From positions 124,001 to 188,000 of the forward strand of contig NZ_WPCV01000003.1 of the NCBI RefSeq assembly GCF_018035235.1: 64,000 nt of DNA, read 5' to 3'. How positions within the stretch are numbered: position 1 is the first letter of the stretch; the number at the start of each line of letters is the position of its first letter. Below, in pieces: positions 10,135 to 20,390 of this stretch. The DNA comes from Citrobacter sp. On2M (GTDB lineage: Bacteria > Pseudomonadota > Gammaproteobacteria > Enterobacterales > Enterobacteriaceae). The notes below the pieces were generated by a model that did no database searches, had not been told where the DNA came from, and was given only the letters and a program-made list of their open reading frames with translations. A program made the position numbers and the translations under genes.

Positions 10135-11538
10135 ATGCAAACAGCACAACAAAATGCGCCACTGAAGCGCACAATGAAAACGCGTCACCTGATAATGCTC
10201 TCCTTAGGCGGCGTGATTGGCACAGGGTTATTCTTCAATACCGGGTACATCATCTCCACCACCGGGGCGGCGGGAACGCTACTGGCCTATCTGATTGGCG
10301 CGCTGGTGGTCTGGTTGGTTATGCAGTGTCTGGGCGAGCTGTCGGTCGCGATGCCGGAGACCGGGGCGTTTCACGTATATGCTGCGCGTTATCTCGGCCC
10401 CGCAACAGGATATACCGTGGCCTGGCTCTACTGGCTGACCTGGACTGTCGCGCTGGGTTCGAGTTTTACCGCCGCCGGATTCTGTATGCAATACTGGTTT
10501 CCACAGGTGCCTGTATGGGTCTGGTGCGTGGTGTTCTGCGCGATTATTTTTGGTCTGAACGTCATCTCCACGCGCTTTTTTGCCGAAGGGGAGTTCTGGT
10601 TCTCGCTGGTGAAAGTGGTCACCATCATCGCTTTTATTATTCTCGGCGGGGCGGCGATTTTTGGTTTTATCCCGATGCAGGATGGCTCGCCCGCGCCTGG
10701 ACTGAGTAATATCACGGCGGAAGGCTGGTTTCCACACGGTGGCTTACCGATCCTGATGACGATGGTGGCGGTGAATTTTGCTTTTTCGGGAACCGAGCTT
10801 ATCGGTATTGCCGCCGGAGAAACAGAAAACCCGCGCAAGGTCATTCCGGTGGCGATCCGTACTACCATCGCGCGACTGATTATTTTCTTTATCGGCACCG
10901 TGTTTGTGCTGGCGGCGCTGATCCCGATGCAGCAGGCGGGTGTGGAGAAAAGCCCGTTTGTGCTGGTGTTTGAAAAGGTGGGGATTCCTTACGCCGCCGA
11001 TATTTTTAACTTCGTGATCCTGACGGCTATTCTTTCCGCGGCGAACTCCGGGCTGTATGCCTCCGGACGCATGCTGTGGTCGCTATCGAATGAACGCACG
11101 CTGCCAGCCTGTTTTGCCCGAGTGACGAAAAATGGCGTGCCGCTGACGGCGCTGTCGGTCAGTATGCTTGGCGGCGTACTGGCGCTATTTTCCAGCGTGG
11201 TGGCCCCGGATACGGTATTTGTCGCGCTGTCGGCAATCTCCGGGTTCGCAGTGGTGGCGGTGTGGCTGAGCATTTGCGCTTCGCACTTCGTCTTTCGCCG
11301 CCGTCATCTGCAGCAGGGTAAGGCATTGAGTGAATTACATTATCGCGCGCCGTGGTATCCACTGGTGCCGGTACTGGGATTTATGCTGTGTCTGGTGGCT
11401 TGTGTCGGGCTGGCATTCGATCCAGCGCAGAGAATTGCGCTGTGGTGCGGGTTACCGTTTGTGGCGGTGTGTTATGGTGCCTATTTTCTTACTCAACCGC
11501 GTAAAGCCAAACAGGAGCCCGAACATGTCGCAGAATAA
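10135..11538 (+). CDS. mmuP: MmuP, S-methylmethionine permease
   Basis: A 467-residue amino-acid/polyamine/organocation-type permease with about 12 membrane segments that imports S-methylmethionine. The first segments carry the family signature [17 protein letters not shown] (about residues 21-37). It is almost identical to the E. coli protein as I recall it. ATG 10135 has AGAAGG directly upstream; the in-frame ATG at 10111 lies inside the candidate MetJ boxes. Its last 14 bases overlap mmuM, so the two genes are coupled and supply and use the same substrate. Confidence 0.95.
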   Translation: MQTAQQNAPLKRTMKTRHLIMLSLGGVIGTGLFFNTGYIISTTGAAGTLLAYLIGALVVWLVMQCLGELSVAMPETGAFHVYAARYLGPATGYTVAWLYWLTWTVALGSSFTAAGFCMQYWFPQVPVWVWCVVFCAIIFGLNVISTRFFAEGEFWFSLVKVVTIIAFIILGGAAIFGFIPMQDGSPAPGLSNITAEGWFPHGGLPILMTMVAVNFAFSGTELIGIAAGETENPRKVIPVAIRTTIARLIIFFIGTVFVLAALIPMQQAGVEKSPFVLVFEKVGIPYAADIFNFVILTAILSAANSGLYASGRMLWSLSNERTLPACFARVTKNGVPLTALSVSMLGGVLALFSSVVAPDTVFVALSAISGFAVVAVWLSICASHFVFRRRHLQQGKALSELHYRAPWYPLVPVLGFMLCLVACVGLAFDPAQRIALWCGLPFVAVCYGAYFLTQPRKAKQEPEHVAE

Positions 11539-12457
11539 TCCGTTAAGCGCCATCCTCGATAAACAGGATTTCCTGCTGCTCGATGGTGCGATGGCGACGG
11601 AGCTGGAAGCGCGTGGCTGTAACTTAGCCGATAGCCTGTGGTCAGCCAAAGTGCTGGTCGAAAATCCGGAGCTTATCCGCGAAGTCCATCTCGATTACTA
11701 CCGGGCGGGGGCGCAGTGTGCGATCACCGCCAGCTATCAGGCGACACCGGCGGGGTTTGCCGCCCGTGGTCTGGATGAAGCGCAGTCGAAAGCGCTAATT
11801 GGTAAAAGCGTGGAGCTGGCGCGTAAAGCCCGTGAAGCGTATCTGGCCGAGAACCCGCAGGCAGGCACGCTGCTGGTAGCAGGATCCGTCGGGCCTTACG
11901 GCGCATATCTGGCGGACGGTTCTGAATACCGTGGTGATTACCAATGTAGCGCTGAAGAGTTTCAGGCGTTTCACCGCCCGCGCGTGGAAGCCTTGCTGGA
12001 TGCCGGGGCCGATCTGTTAGCCTGTGAAACCCTGCCAAATTTTGCCGAAATTAGCGTGCTGGCTGAGCTATTGACAGCGTATCCGCGCGCACGGGCGTGG
12101 TTCTCATTTACCCTGCGCGACAGCGAACACCTGAGTGACGGTACGCCGCTGCGTGACGTAGTTGCGCTGCTATCGGGTTATCCGCAGGTGGTGGCGTTAG
12201 GGATTAACTGCATTGCGCTGGAAAACACCACCGCCGCGTTGCAGCATTTACACAGCTTAACGACGCTGCCGCTGGTGGTGTATCCGAACTCGGGTGAGCA
12301 CTACGATGCCGCGAGCAAAACCTGGCATCATCACGGTGAGCATTGTGCGCAGCTGGCGGATTATCTGCCGCAGTGGCAGGCCGCTGGCGCCCGGTTGATT
12401 GGCGGGTGCTGTCGCACCACGCCGAAAGATATTGCTGAGCTGAACGCGCAGCGCTAA
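11525..12457 (+). CDS. mmuM: MmuM, homocysteine S-methyltransferase
   Basis: A 310-residue zinc-dependent enzyme that transfers a methyl group from S-methylmethionine to homocysteine, giving two methionines. The N-terminal [15 protein letters not shown] and the C-terminal zinc motif GGCCRTT (about residues 295-301) plus an upstream Cys in GINCIAL define the family. ATG 11525 has CAGGAGC just upstream and gives the E. coli length; the frame is open back to 11330 but that part is only mmuP in another frame. Confidence 0.95.
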   Translation: MSQNNPLSAILDKQDFLLLDGAMATELEARGCNLADSLWSAKVLVENPELIREVHLDYYRAGAQCAITASYQATPAGFAARGLDEAQSKALIGKSVELARKAREAYLAENPQAGTLLVAGSVGPYGAYLADGSEYRGDYQCSAEEFQAFHRPRVEALLDAGADLLACETLPNFAEISVLAELLTAYPRARAWFSFTLRDSEHLSDGTPLRDVVALLSGYPQVVALGINCIALENTTAALQHLHSLTTLPLVVYPNSGEHYDAASKTWHHHGEHCAQLADYLPQWQAAGARLIGGCCRTTPKDIAELNAQR

Positions 12458-12462
12458 GAATA

Positions 12463-12492
12463 ATGCCGGGTAAGCGCAGCGCCACCCGGCAT
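12463..12492. repeat. REP unit between convergent mmuM and afuC
   Basis: An imperfect palindrome from ATGCCGGGTAAGCG to GCCACCCGGCAT, the classic enterobacterial REP/palindromic-unit form, fills the 38-base gap between two convergent genes. It can act as a barrier to exonucleases or as a transcription attenuator for both genes. Confidence 0.8.
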
Positions 12493-12495
12493 AAA

Positions 12496-13542
12496 TCATG
12501 CCGCATCCGCCAGAACAAACATGCCGTACGGATGGATTTCGAGATAATACTGCTCGCCGACGTCCGGCTGCAGACGTGTGGCGTTGACCTGTAATAAGAT
12601 CTCCTGCCCGTGCCATTCCACCGTGACTTCATACTGGGGGCCCATATAGGCCACGTGGCGGATCACGCAGCGCTGACTCTCTTCGCCGCGATCGCTGAGC
12701 GTGATCGCTTCCGGGCGCACGCCGACCATACCTTCGCCTTGCGTACCAAAGTGCAACGGGCGCGGCAGGTGATAGCCGTAGATATCAACGTATTGGTCAC
12801 TGAAGGTGGCCGGGAACAGGTTGGCATCACCCATAAAGCTTGCCATAAAGCGCGAGGCGGGCTGGCGATAGAGATCCTGCGGTGAACCGATCTGCATGAT
12901 GTGTCCCTTGTTCATCACCAGCACGGTATCGGAAACCGCAAAGGCTTCGCTTTGATCGTGGGTGACGTACAACGAGGTGATATCAAACTGCTTTTGCAGT
13001 TCGCGGATCTTGTCGCGCATGCTGCGACGCAGGTTGGCGTCGAGGTTACTTAACGGTTCATCAAACAGCAGCACTTTCGGTTTGAGGATCAGTGCGCGCG
13101 CCAGTGCCACGCGCTGCTGCTGACCGCCGGAGATCTGATCAACATAGCGTTCTTCGAACCCCTCCAGATCGACCATCGCCAGCGCCTCTTTGACGCGGGA
13201 TTTCACCTCAGCGCGGGACACACCGAGCATCTTCAGGCCATAACCAACGTTCTCTCCCAGCGACATATGCGGGAACAGGGCATAAGACTGAAACACCATA
13301 CAGATATCACGCTGCTGAATTGAGCGATGGGTGACGTCTTCGCCATCAATGAAAATCTGTCCTTCGCTCGGTTTTTCCAGCCCGGCGACCAGGCGCAAAA
13401 TGGTGGTTTTGCCACAGCCGGACGGGCCGAGCAGCGTGACCATTTGTCCCTGCGGAATGGTGAGATTGATATTGTCGATAACCGTGTTGCTGCCAAATCG
13501 TTTGGTGACGTTGCGCAGTTCAACGAAATTTTTCTGAGTCAT
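12496..13542 (-). CDS. afuC: AfuC, ATPase of the sugar-phosphate ABC importer
   Basis: A 348-residue ABC ATPase with Walker [10 protein letters not shown] (about residues 39-47), signature ISGGQQQR, Walker B VLLFDEP and a C-terminal TOBE-type regulatory domain. It powers AfuB. The family was first annotated as ferric transport (FbpC-like), but AfuABC has been shown to move hexose phosphates in related bacteria. I chose ATG 13542 (MTQKNFVE) with GGAG about seven bases upstream; the ATG at 13554 overlaps the afuB stop and adds four residues. Confidence 0.92.
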   Translation of the reverse strand: MTQKNFVELRNVTKRFGSNTVIDNINLTIPQGQMVTLLGPSGCGKTTILRLVAGLEKPSEGQIFIDGEDVTHRSIQQRDICMVFQSYALFPHMSLGENVGYGLKMLGVSRAEVKSRVKEALAMVDLEGFEERYVDQISGGQQQRVALARALILKPKVLLFDEPLSNLDANLRRSMRDKIRELQKQFDITSLYVTHDQSEAFAVSDTVLVMNKGHIMQIGSPQDLYRQPASRFMASFMGDANLFPATFSDQYVDIYGYHLPRPLHFGTQGEGMVGVRPEAITLSDRGEESQRCVIRHVAYMGPQYEVTVEWHGQEILLQVNATRLQPDVGEQYYLEIHPYGMFVLADAA

Positions 13543-13553
13543 AGTGCGCTCCA

Positions 13554-15632
13554 TTACGCCTGGTTTTTGGCTTTTGAACGGGAGGTTCGTGATTCACCGA
13601 TCAGCCAGTCAAAGATGAAAATAATCGCCAGCATCACCACGATCAGAATAGAACCGTAGGCAATCGCCACGCCGTATTCGCCGTCTTCCACGCGGTTAAG
13701 GATATAGGCTGTGGCTACGCGGGTATCCGGCGTGACGAGGAACACAATGGCGCTGACGGTGGTAATGGCGCGCACAAAGCTGTAGATCAGCGCCGAGAGG
13801 ATCGCCGGGCGCAGCAGCGGCAGCAGGATGTGCGTAATGGTCCGCAACGAGCCAGCGCGCAGGCTAAGCGAAGCTTCATCCAGTGATTTATCGATCTGGC
13901 CTAAGCCCGCGATACCTGCCCGAATACCGACCGGGACGTTACGCATTACCATCGAGATAATGACAATCGCCGCCGTACCAGTGAGGTACACCGGGGCGCT
14001 GTTAAAGGCCAGAATGTACGACACGCCCGCGACGGTGCCCGGAACGGCAAAGCACAACATAGTGGTGAATTCGATGGTCTTTTTGCCCTTAAACTGCTGG
14101 CGCACCACAATCCAGGCGATCAGCAGGCCGAAGATAGCAGTGATCGGCGCGGCAATCCCGGCGTAGAGCAGGGTGTCGAGCAGTGAAGGCCACGCGCCGT
14201 CGCTCATCCCCTGGCCGAACAGTTTGGTAAAGTTCGCCAGCGTCAGCGTGTAGTCCACGCCCCAGTTAACGGTGAAACTGCCGTAGAAAATGCTGCCGTA
14301 CAGCAGGGCGTTAAAGGCAATCCACACTGCCAACAGCGCGACCACGCTCCACACCAGCGTCACCGGCAGTGGCTGTACGTCGCCCCGGTAGGATTTACCG
14401 GAAACGGTGACGTACGAGCGTTTACCAATCCACATGTACTGCACGCAGAACACCAGCAGCGAGAACAGCAGCAGGAATGCGCCCAGCGTACTGGCGGCCT
14501 GGTAGTCGAGCTGCGAACCGGTGATGTAGAAGTAGATTTGCGTTGCCAGCACGTCGAAGTTTCCGCCGAGCACCAGCGGGTTACTGAAGTCAGCCAGCGA
14601 TTGCACCACCACAATCAAAAAGGCGTTGGCCAGTGCTGGTTTCAGTAGCGGGACAAACACGCCGTTAAAGGTCTGCCAGCGGCTGGCGCGCAGGGTGTAA
14701 GAGGCCTCTTCCAGCGACGGATGAATGGTTTTAATCGCCCCGTCGAGGATCATAAATGCCATCGGCGTGAAGGCCAGTACCTGCGCCAGCCAGATGCCGG
14801 TAAAACCGTACAGCCAGTTGGTGTTGGTTAAGCCAAACCATTCGACCATAAATTCGGTGATGTAACCGGATCGCCCCATCATCAGCGTGACGCCTAACCC
14901 CACAACAAACGGCGGGGTGACGATCGGCAGAATCGAGAAAATTCGTCCGATAATGGCGCTGCGTTTGGCGATCCGGGTAGTGTAGATAGCCAGCACCAGG
15001 CCAAAGAAGGTGCAGCCGACGCCGACGGCAATCGACAGCATAATCGAGTTGAGGATCACCTGAATGATATGCGCCTGAGACAGCACATTCATAAATGCCT
15101 GCGGGGCAAATTCTCCGGCGTCGTTGGTGAACATCGGAATAAAAATAGCGATGCTCGGCCAGACGATAAAAATACCGATTAGCGCGACAATCGCGGTGAG
15201 CGAACCGATGACGAAACGGTCGCCGCCCAGCCATTCCAGACGGGTGAGTGCCAGGGTCATGATCGCGCCAAGTGCCACAAACAGCACAATGGTGGCATAG
15301 CCTAAGCCGCGCCCCTCAAGAGTCGCGCTGGCGACGATAAACGCCATACAGAAGAATGCCCAGCCAGCGTCAAGATAATGGCGGCCGCGCTGTTCGCGCC
15401 TGGCCTCATGGAACGGACGTACCAGCAGCAGGCTCGGCAGCAGATACCATAACCAACTGATATTGAACTGTGACCAACCGTAGGCGGCGAGTATTTCCTC
15501 GCGCGTCGACTCCAGCAGGCCGTAGTCCAGGCTCCAGCTTGGTAACAGGGCAAACGCCAGCCAGCCAAGCAAAACCCAAAGAAATATCGCATCCCGTTTT
15601 TTCACGGGATGGAGTGCAAGTGTGTGTGACAT
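13554..15632 (-). CDS. afuB: AfuB, fused permease of the sugar-phosphate ABC importer
   Basis: A 692-residue inner-membrane protein holding two permease domains in one chain. Each half carries an EAA-type coupling loop with the form EASxxLRAS/G (one near residues 310-330, the other near 580-600) that docks on AfuC. Full length is notable because the E. coli K-12 copy is truncated. Its stop meets the upstream afuC start region. A REP unit separates it from afuA. Confidence 0.92.
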   Translation of the reverse strand: MSHTLALHPVKKRDAIFLWVLLGWLAFALLPSWSLDYGLLESTREEILAAYGWSQFNISWLWYLLPSLLLVRPFHEARREQRGRHYLDAGWAFFCMAFIVASATLEGRGLGYATIVLFVALGAIMTLALTRLEWLGGDRFVIGSLTAIVALIGIFIVWPSIAIFIPMFTNDAGEFAPQAFMNVLSQAHIIQVILNSIMLSIAVGVGCTFFGLVLAIYTTRIAKRSAIIGRIFSILPIVTPPFVVGLGVTLMMGRSGYITEFMVEWFGLTNTNWLYGFTGIWLAQVLAFTPMAFMILDGAIKTIHPSLEEASYTLRASRWQTFNGVFVPLLKPALANAFLIVVVQSLADFSNPLVLGGNFDVLATQIYFYITGSQLDYQAASTLGAFLLLFSLLVFCVQYMWIGKRSYVTVSGKSYRGDVQPLPVTLVWSVVALLAVWIAFNALLYGSIFYGSFTVNWGVDYTLTLANFTKLFGQGMSDGAWPSLLDTLLYAGIAAPITAIFGLLIAWIVVRQQFKGKKTIEFTTMLCFAVPGTVAGVSYILAFNSAPVYLTGTAAIVIISMVMRNVPVGIRAGIAGLGQIDKSLDEASLSLRAGSLRTITHILLPLLRPAILSALIYSFVRAITTVSAIVFLVTPDTRVATAYILNRVEDGEYGVAIAYGSILIVVMLAIIFIFDWLIGESRTSRSKAKNQA

Positions 15633-15651
15633 AGCGGTTCCGGTATTCCAG

Positions 15652-15681
15652 GCCGGATGCGGTATTTACGCCGCACCCGGC
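15652..15681. repeat. REP unit between afuA and afuB
   Basis: Inverted arms GCCGGATGCGG and CCGCACCCGGC around TTTACG form a standard REP hairpin in the 69-base gap between afuA and afuB. As in malE-malF, such an element would stabilise the binding-protein message relative to the permease message (inference from that known case). Confidence 0.85.
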
Positions 15682-15701
15682 AAATGATCGCCGATGTAGG
15701 T

Positions 15702-16733
15702 TTATTTACCCATCTTCACTTCGCTGACCCACTTATTGATCAACGCTTTACGGACATCGGTTGAGCCGTACTTATCCATGTCGTAATTGATAAGCTTCAG
15801 GTCGTCGAGTTTCAGCGAGTTAGGAGACGTCTCGGCGGTGGTGTTGGTCAGGATCTGATAGGACTTGCCTTTCTTCCACGCCAGTTCCTGAGCATCTTTT
15901 GACAGTACCCAGTCAACGAAAAGTTTGGCGTTATCGAGGTTGCGCGCGCCTTTCAGAATGCTGACGCCGCCGATCTCATAGCCAGTACCTTCGCACGGTG
16001 AAATTAGCTCCAGCGGTGCGCCCTGTTCTTTTTCCAGCGAGTAGTCGTGCAGGAAGCCAATACCAATCGCTGTTTCGCCACGTGCGGCGTTACGCGCTGG
16101 GGCAATGCCTGATTTAGTGTATTGAGAGACGTTGGCGTTGAGCTGTTTCAGGTAGTCAAAGGCCTGATCTTCACCCCACAGTTGGGCAAAAGTCGCCAGC
16201 GCGGTGTAGGCGGTACCGGAGCTTTGTGGGTCAGCAATCTGGATTTCGCCTTTGTATTCCGGTTTGGTCAGATCTTTCCAGCATTTTGGCACCGGCAGAT
16301 TTTTCTCTTTCAGGCGCTGGGTATTGACGCCAAAACCCAGAATACCGACGTAAACCGCAGAGGACAGGTTGCCTTTCACCTTCGCGGGATCGCGGAATTT
16401 CTCCATGATCTGTTCGAGATTGGGGGATTTATAGGGCTGCAGCAGACCCATTTCACCGGCCTGGGACTGCGGATCCAGCGTCCCGCCGTACCAGACATCC
16501 GCCTGCGGGTTTTTCTTCTCGGCATCCACTTTTGCCAGCGTACTGCCCGAGCCGTTGCGAATGAATGAGGTTTTCACGTCATATTTTTCACCGAAGGCCT
16601 TGGTTTCGGTTTCGCACATCTCGTTAGTGGCGCTGCAATACACCACCAGACGGCCCTGCGCCTGAGCGGCATTGCTGAAGGCCGCCAGCGTCAGAGCGGA
16701 AGCAATCAGGGTAGAGGTAAGCGTCAGTTTCAT
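15702..16733 (-). CDS. afuA: AfuA, periplasmic sugar-phosphate-binding protein
   Basis: A 343-residue class II solute-binding protein. Residues 1-25 are a signal peptide with cleavage after AQA. The mature part starts QGRLVVYCSATNEM, as in FbpA-like binding proteins. AfuA binds glucose-6-, fructose-6- and sedoheptulose-7-phosphate in the characterised members. The frame is open upstream to 17147, but the signal peptide and AAGGA seven bases before ATG 16733 fix the start. The start overlaps the stop of the UhpC-like gene (ATGA), so the sensor and transporter genes are translationally linked. Confidence 0.93.
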   Translation of the reverse strand: MKLTLTSTLIASALTLAAFSNAAQAQGRLVVYCSATNEMCETETKAFGEKYDVKTSFIRNGSGSTLAKVDAEKKNPQADVWYGGTLDPQSQAGEMGLLQPYKSPNLEQIMEKFRDPAKVKGNLSSAVYVGILGFGVNTQRLKEKNLPVPKCWKDLTKPEYKGEIQIADPQSSGTAYTALATFAQLWGEDQAFDYLKQLNANVSQYTKSGIAPARNAARGETAIGIGFLHDYSLEKEQGAPLELISPCEGTGYEIGGVSILKGARNLDNAKLFVDWVLSKDAQELAWKKGKSYQILTNTTAETSPNSLKLDDLKLINYDMDKYGSTDVRKALINKWVSEVKMGK

Positions 16734-18034
16734 TGTTTTATCCTTTGACTGAGAGAAGGGGTAATACCCGCAATGAGCAGCGGCATTAGCAATAAACCCA
16801 TAAAGACAGCAGCGACCGAGAGCAAACTGAACATTCCCGACCAGCCGTAGTGTTCTATGACCAGCGACAGCGGCCAACCCGCAAGCGCGGCCCCCAGATA
16901 GGCGAACAGTCCGAGAAAACCGGTGATTGAACCTGCCGCCGCCTTGTGTCCGCACTCCACCGCCGCGAGGCCAATCAACATCTGTGGGCCAAACACAAAA
17001 AAGCCCACCGTAAAGAAACACATTGCCAGTAGTGCGTAGTGGTGTACCGGTGCCAGCCACAGCGCGGCGACAGAGACCATCAGCCCCAACGTGAACAACA
17101 AAATCATCGGCGCACGCTGACCGCTGAACAGCAGATCTGATCCCCATCCGGCAAACAGCGCGCCGAACAAGCCGCCGACCTCAAACAGCATCACCGTGGC
17201 ATTGGCGCTGAGCAGATTCACGCCGTGGCTTTCTGTCAGCCAGAGATTGCCCCAGTCATTAAGCGCAATACGGATCAAATAGACCAGCACATACGACACG
17301 CCGAGCAGCCAGATCATCGGGTTCTTCAGCATGGTGGTGCGCAACATTTGCCACAGTCCCATCGGCGGGCTTTGCTGTTCCTGGCGCAGTTCCAGCGGGT
17401 CGTGTCGCCATTCTCCAACCGTTGGTAATCCCTCTTCCCGGGGCGTGCCTTTCAGTTGCAGGGTGAGCCAAATGCCTAACGCCATGCTGATAATCCCCGG
17501 TGCCAGCATCGCCGCCTGCCAGCCCCACCAGTGGGCGGCAAAGGCGCTTATCAGCGGGATAATTGCCCCACCCATGTTGATCGACATATTCCAGCAGCCC
17601 CACCAGAATCCGCGTTCGTTGCGCGAGTACCAGTGAGTCAGCAGTCGGGCGCAGGGAGGCCAGCCCCAACCCTGGAAAAAACCGTTTAGTGTCCACACCA
17701 CCAGCAGCAGCGTTAGCGATTCACCAAAGGCGAACAGCACATTCAAAACGCCGGTGGCGAAAAGGCCGATGCCCATAAATGCGCGCTGTCCGTGGCTGTC
17801 GTGCCACAGTCCGGCGGTAAATTTCGACAGGCCATAGGTCAGGTAAAACAGCGACCCCAACAGGCCGATATCGCTTTTATCCAGACCGAGGTCCGTTTGC
17901 AGCGCCGGGAGAACGTAGTTGACGCTTTTGCGTGTCAGATAAAACGCGGCGTAACCAATTACCATACACATCAGCAGCCGAGGGCGTAGCGCCCGGTATT
18001 GTTGGTCTGTTTCGCTGGCTGAGCGTGCGTGCAT
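16730..18034 (-). CDS. UhpC-like sugar-phosphate sensor (MFS fold)
   Basis: A 434-residue organophosphate:phosphate antiporter-family protein with about 12 membrane segments, closest in pattern to UhpC, the membrane receptor for external glucose-6-phosphate. The family stretch YAAFYLTRKSVNYVLPAL is near residues 28-45. By analogy it senses the sugar phosphate and passes the signal to the UhpB-like kinase. It sits between the kinase and afuA and overlaps afuA by four bases. It could retain transport activity like UhpT; the sequence alone does not decide this. Confidence 0.8.
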   Translation of the reverse strand: MHARSASETDQQYRALRPRLLMCMVIGYAAFYLTRKSVNYVLPALQTDLGLDKSDIGLLGSLFYLTYGLSKFTAGLWHDSHGQRAFMGIGLFATGVLNVLFAFGESLTLLLVVWTLNGFFQGWGWPPCARLLTHWYSRNERGFWWGCWNMSINMGGAIIPLISAFAAHWWGWQAAMLAPGIISMALGIWLTLQLKGTPREEGLPTVGEWRHDPLELRQEQQSPPMGLWQMLRTTMLKNPMIWLLGVSYVLVYLIRIALNDWGNLWLTESHGVNLLSANATVMLFEVGGLFGALFAGWGSDLLFSGQRAPMILLFTLGLMVSVAALWLAPVHHYALLAMCFFTVGFFVFGPQMLIGLAAVECGHKAAAGSITGFLGLFAYLGAALAGWPLSLVIEHYGWSGMFSLLSVAAVFMGLLLMPLLIAGITPSLSQRIKQ

Positions 18035-18119
18035 GGCTGTCTCCGTTTGTGCTGACTATAGGAAAGTGAAAGCAAAAGAGGATGAGAGAAAGTCCAGAGT
18101 GGCTAAGACTTTTTCCTGG

Positions 18120-19661
18120 TTAGCGGCTGATTTGTTGCAAATTTGTGGGCAGGTTAACAATTACCCGTGTGCCACCGTTCGATTCGAGCGTCAGTTCGCC
18201 GCCAAGAGCGCTGACCCGCTCACGCATCCCCTGAATACCGAAACCGGGAATTTTTTCCGGCAGAATACCCACGCCGTTGTCAGCGACTTCCAGAAACAAG
18301 CGCTGTTCCTGCTGACGCAGCGTAATCGATACTTCGCTGGCGTCGGCATGTTTACAGACGTTGTTGAGTAACTCCTGCAGCAGCCGATACAGTGTGAAGC
18401 GCACCGTTTCATTTTCTGGCGTATTTTCAAGCTGATAGTCAAACCAACAGCGAATGCCTCGTTCGGCAAAGGCAAATTCATTCACCAGGTGATGCAGGGC
18501 ATCTTTAAAGGCCAGTTCATCGAGCGCGGGCGGGCGCAGTTGGCGCAGCAGCTGGCGGGTGGAGTGGTGAATACGCCGGGCAAGGTCGTTGATCTGATTT
18601 GCCGCCACAAGCGTTTGCTCGCGTCCCGGCGCGCGTTTGACCAGCTGCGACTGAATTTGAATGGCGGTGATATTCTGACCAATTTCGTCATGCAGTTCCC
18701 GTGCCAGGCTTTTGCGCGTATTTTCTTCGGTGCGGATCAGTTGCTCGGTCAGCTCGCGGCGTGCCGCCAGTTCGGCTTCCAGACGCTGGCGATAATGGTG
18801 CAGGTTTTGTGCAAGATGTTGCTGGCGGCTGATAGCGATCCCAAGCCCGATGCCCAGCAGCGCCTGGGTGGCGAGGAAAATCTCCAGCTCCAGTAAATTA
18901 CTGAACCCGACGCCGATTTGCCGGGCGATAGTGATCATCATACTGCCGAGCAATCCGGACAACACGCCGCCCTGCCAGCCGAATTTCCATGCCATCACCA
19001 CGTTCGGTAGGAACACCACGATCAGCAGCAGACGCTCAATCTCTGGTGACAGCACCATCTGGGTGCCAATGCCAATAATAAAAAACAGACTGCACCAGAT
19101 GATAAGTGAGGTGCGCAGCGGGGGATTGGTGGTATCCAACCCGAGCAGATGATAGCGGTGCTGCTGGCGCAGAAATTCATAGATCAGATAGACAAACGGC
19201 GTCAGCAGCACGCCACCGGTAAATGACGCCAGGCCAATTAACGTTGCCGGGCTTTGGATAAATGGTGAAAGCAGGGCGGTATTGAGCAATGAGGTAAGCG
19301 TCACCGCAGCCAGCAGTAGCGTTAAGCGCTGCCAGTAAAGGGGGAAGCGGTGCCAGTATGACTGGCCGATGCTTGCCGGAATAAGGCTAATAAACGGCGC
19401 AGCCAGCAGGATATAGCCGCTCAATAATTGCTCGCTGTGCAGCCAGAACAACATCAGCACCGGCGGCAATATCAGCGCGGGCCAGTAACGGCGAGAAAGC
19501 AGGATGAGCAGCGCGAGATAGACGCCGTGCGGCAGGAATAGCGCCGCCTGCTGGCCGTTGTGGGTCAGGTAAAAACCCAGCGTCCACAGCATCAGCCAGC
19601 CCGATCCCCAGGCCAGCAGAATAAACAGAGAAATAACCCAATGACGAAGGTTACGCGACAT
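18120..19661 (-). CDS. UhpB-like membrane histidine kinase
   Basis: A 513-residue sensor kinase. About the first 290 residues are a hydrophobic MASE1-like block with roughly eight membrane segments. Then come the HisKA_3 dimerisation segment ARELHDEIGQ with the phospho-accepting His near 324, and a C-terminal HATPase domain with NNVCKHA and DNGVGI. I chose ATG 19661 (MSRNLRHWVI), which overlaps the stop of the regulator gene by one base (TAATG) and has GACGGGG upstream; an earlier in-frame start at 19724 lies inside that gene. Confidence 0.85.
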   Translation of the reverse strand: MSRNLRHWVISLFILLAWGSGWLMLWTLGFYLTHNGQQAALFLPHGVYLALLILLSRRYWPALILPPVLMLFWLHSEQLLSGYILLAAPFISLIPASIGQSYWHRFPLYWQRLTLLLAAVTLTSLLNTALLSPFIQSPATLIGLASFTGGVLLTPFVYLIYEFLRQQHRYHLLGLDTTNPPLRTSLIIWCSLFFIIGIGTQMVLSPEIERLLLIVVFLPNVVMAWKFGWQGGVLSGLLGSMMITIARQIGVGFSNLLELEIFLATQALLGIGLGIAISRQQHLAQNLHHYRQRLEAELAARRELTEQLIRTEENTRKSLARELHDEIGQNITAIQIQSQLVKRAPGREQTLVAANQINDLARRIHHSTRQLLRQLRPPALDELAFKDALHHLVNEFAFAERGIRCWFDYQLENTPENETVRFTLYRLLQELLNNVCKHADASEVSITLRQQEQRLFLEVADNGVGILPEKIPGFGIQGMRERVSALGGELTLESNGGTRVIVNLPTNLQQISR

Positions 19662-20290
19662 TAATGCCCCGTCAGCAACTGGTGGTCGAGGGCAAAATGC
19701 ACCAGATCGATGGTGCTGTGGCATTGCAGTTTGCCCAGCACGTTCGCGCGATGAACATGCACCGTTTTATGGCTGAGATCGAGCTTGAAGGCTATCTCTT
19801 TCACGCTGTCGCCTTTGACCAGCAGATCAAACACTTCGCGCTCGCGGGGGGTCAGTACCTCCAGGACCCGTGCGGGTTGTTCGCCGCCGCGTAGCGCCCG
19901 CAGCGCGTCGGCGCACAGGTAATGCCCGCCCATACCGACTGAACGTACCGCCTGCACCAGTTCCTCTGGTCCGCAGCGTTTGGTCAGATAACCGCTGGCG
20001 CCGGCATCCAGCGCGCTTTGCACAAATGTGGGAGAGTCATAAATGCTGAGAATAATGGCGCGAAAACCGGGCTTTTGTGCTCGCAGTCGTTTTAACAGGC
20101 TCAGACCATTTTCATCCGGCATGGCGATATCCATCACCGCAACGTTTACGTCATCATGCAGTAACGCAGGCCACGCCTGAGCTGCGCTGCTGTACTGACC
20201 GGTAACGTTGAGATCGTCTTCGAGACTGAGTAATTGCGCAAAGCCGGAACGCACCACCACATGGTCATCCACCAGCACAACATGAATCAT
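19661..20290 (-). CDS. UhpA-like response regulator (LuxR/NarL type)
   Basis: A 209-residue regulator with an N-terminal receiver domain (acidic pocket VDDH, phospho-Asp54 in VMDIAMPDENG, Lys in YLTKRC) and a C-terminal LuxR-type helix-turn-helix (about 145-200, LTPREREVFDLLVKGDSVKE). It is first in the six-gene minus-strand unit and probably activates that unit when the UhpB/UhpC-like pair detects sugar phosphate. ATG 20290 (MIHVVLVDDH) fits the family; the open frame upstream to 20401 does not. Confidence 0.87.
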   Translation of the reverse strand: MIHVVLVDDHVVVRSGFAQLLSLEDDLNVTGQYSSAAQAWPALLHDDVNVAVMDIAMPDENGLSLLKRLRAQKPGFRAIILSIYDSPTFVQSALDAGASGYLTKRCGPEELVQAVRSVGMGGHYLCADALRALRGGEQPARVLEVLTPREREVFDLLVKGDSVKEIAFKLDLSHKTVHVHRANVLGKLQCHSTIDLVHFALDHQLLTGH

Positions 20291-20390
20291 GATATTGCTC
20301 TCTTGCCTGATAATGCAGTCTATGATGCCTGCCAGCGCCGCGCTGGCAATCATCCAGGTGCAGTTATGTAACGAATGTAACAAAATCGCA

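Noticed and set aside
11330-11524. N-terminal extension of the mmuM frame
   Set aside because: It lies inside mmuP and adds residues with no counterpart in the family.
12496-16733. Ferric iron transport role for the Afu genes
   Set aside because: The name and resemblance to FbpABC suggest iron, but the link to UhpABC-like sensors and published work on AfuABC favour sugar phosphates.
16734-17147. N-terminal extension of the afuA frame
   Set aside because: The AfuA signal peptide begins at 16733; the extension is the UhpC-like gene read in another frame.
18033-18371. 112-codon plus-strand frame near the UhpB/UhpC-like joint
   Set aside because: Antisense to the kinase gene, with no recognisable domain.
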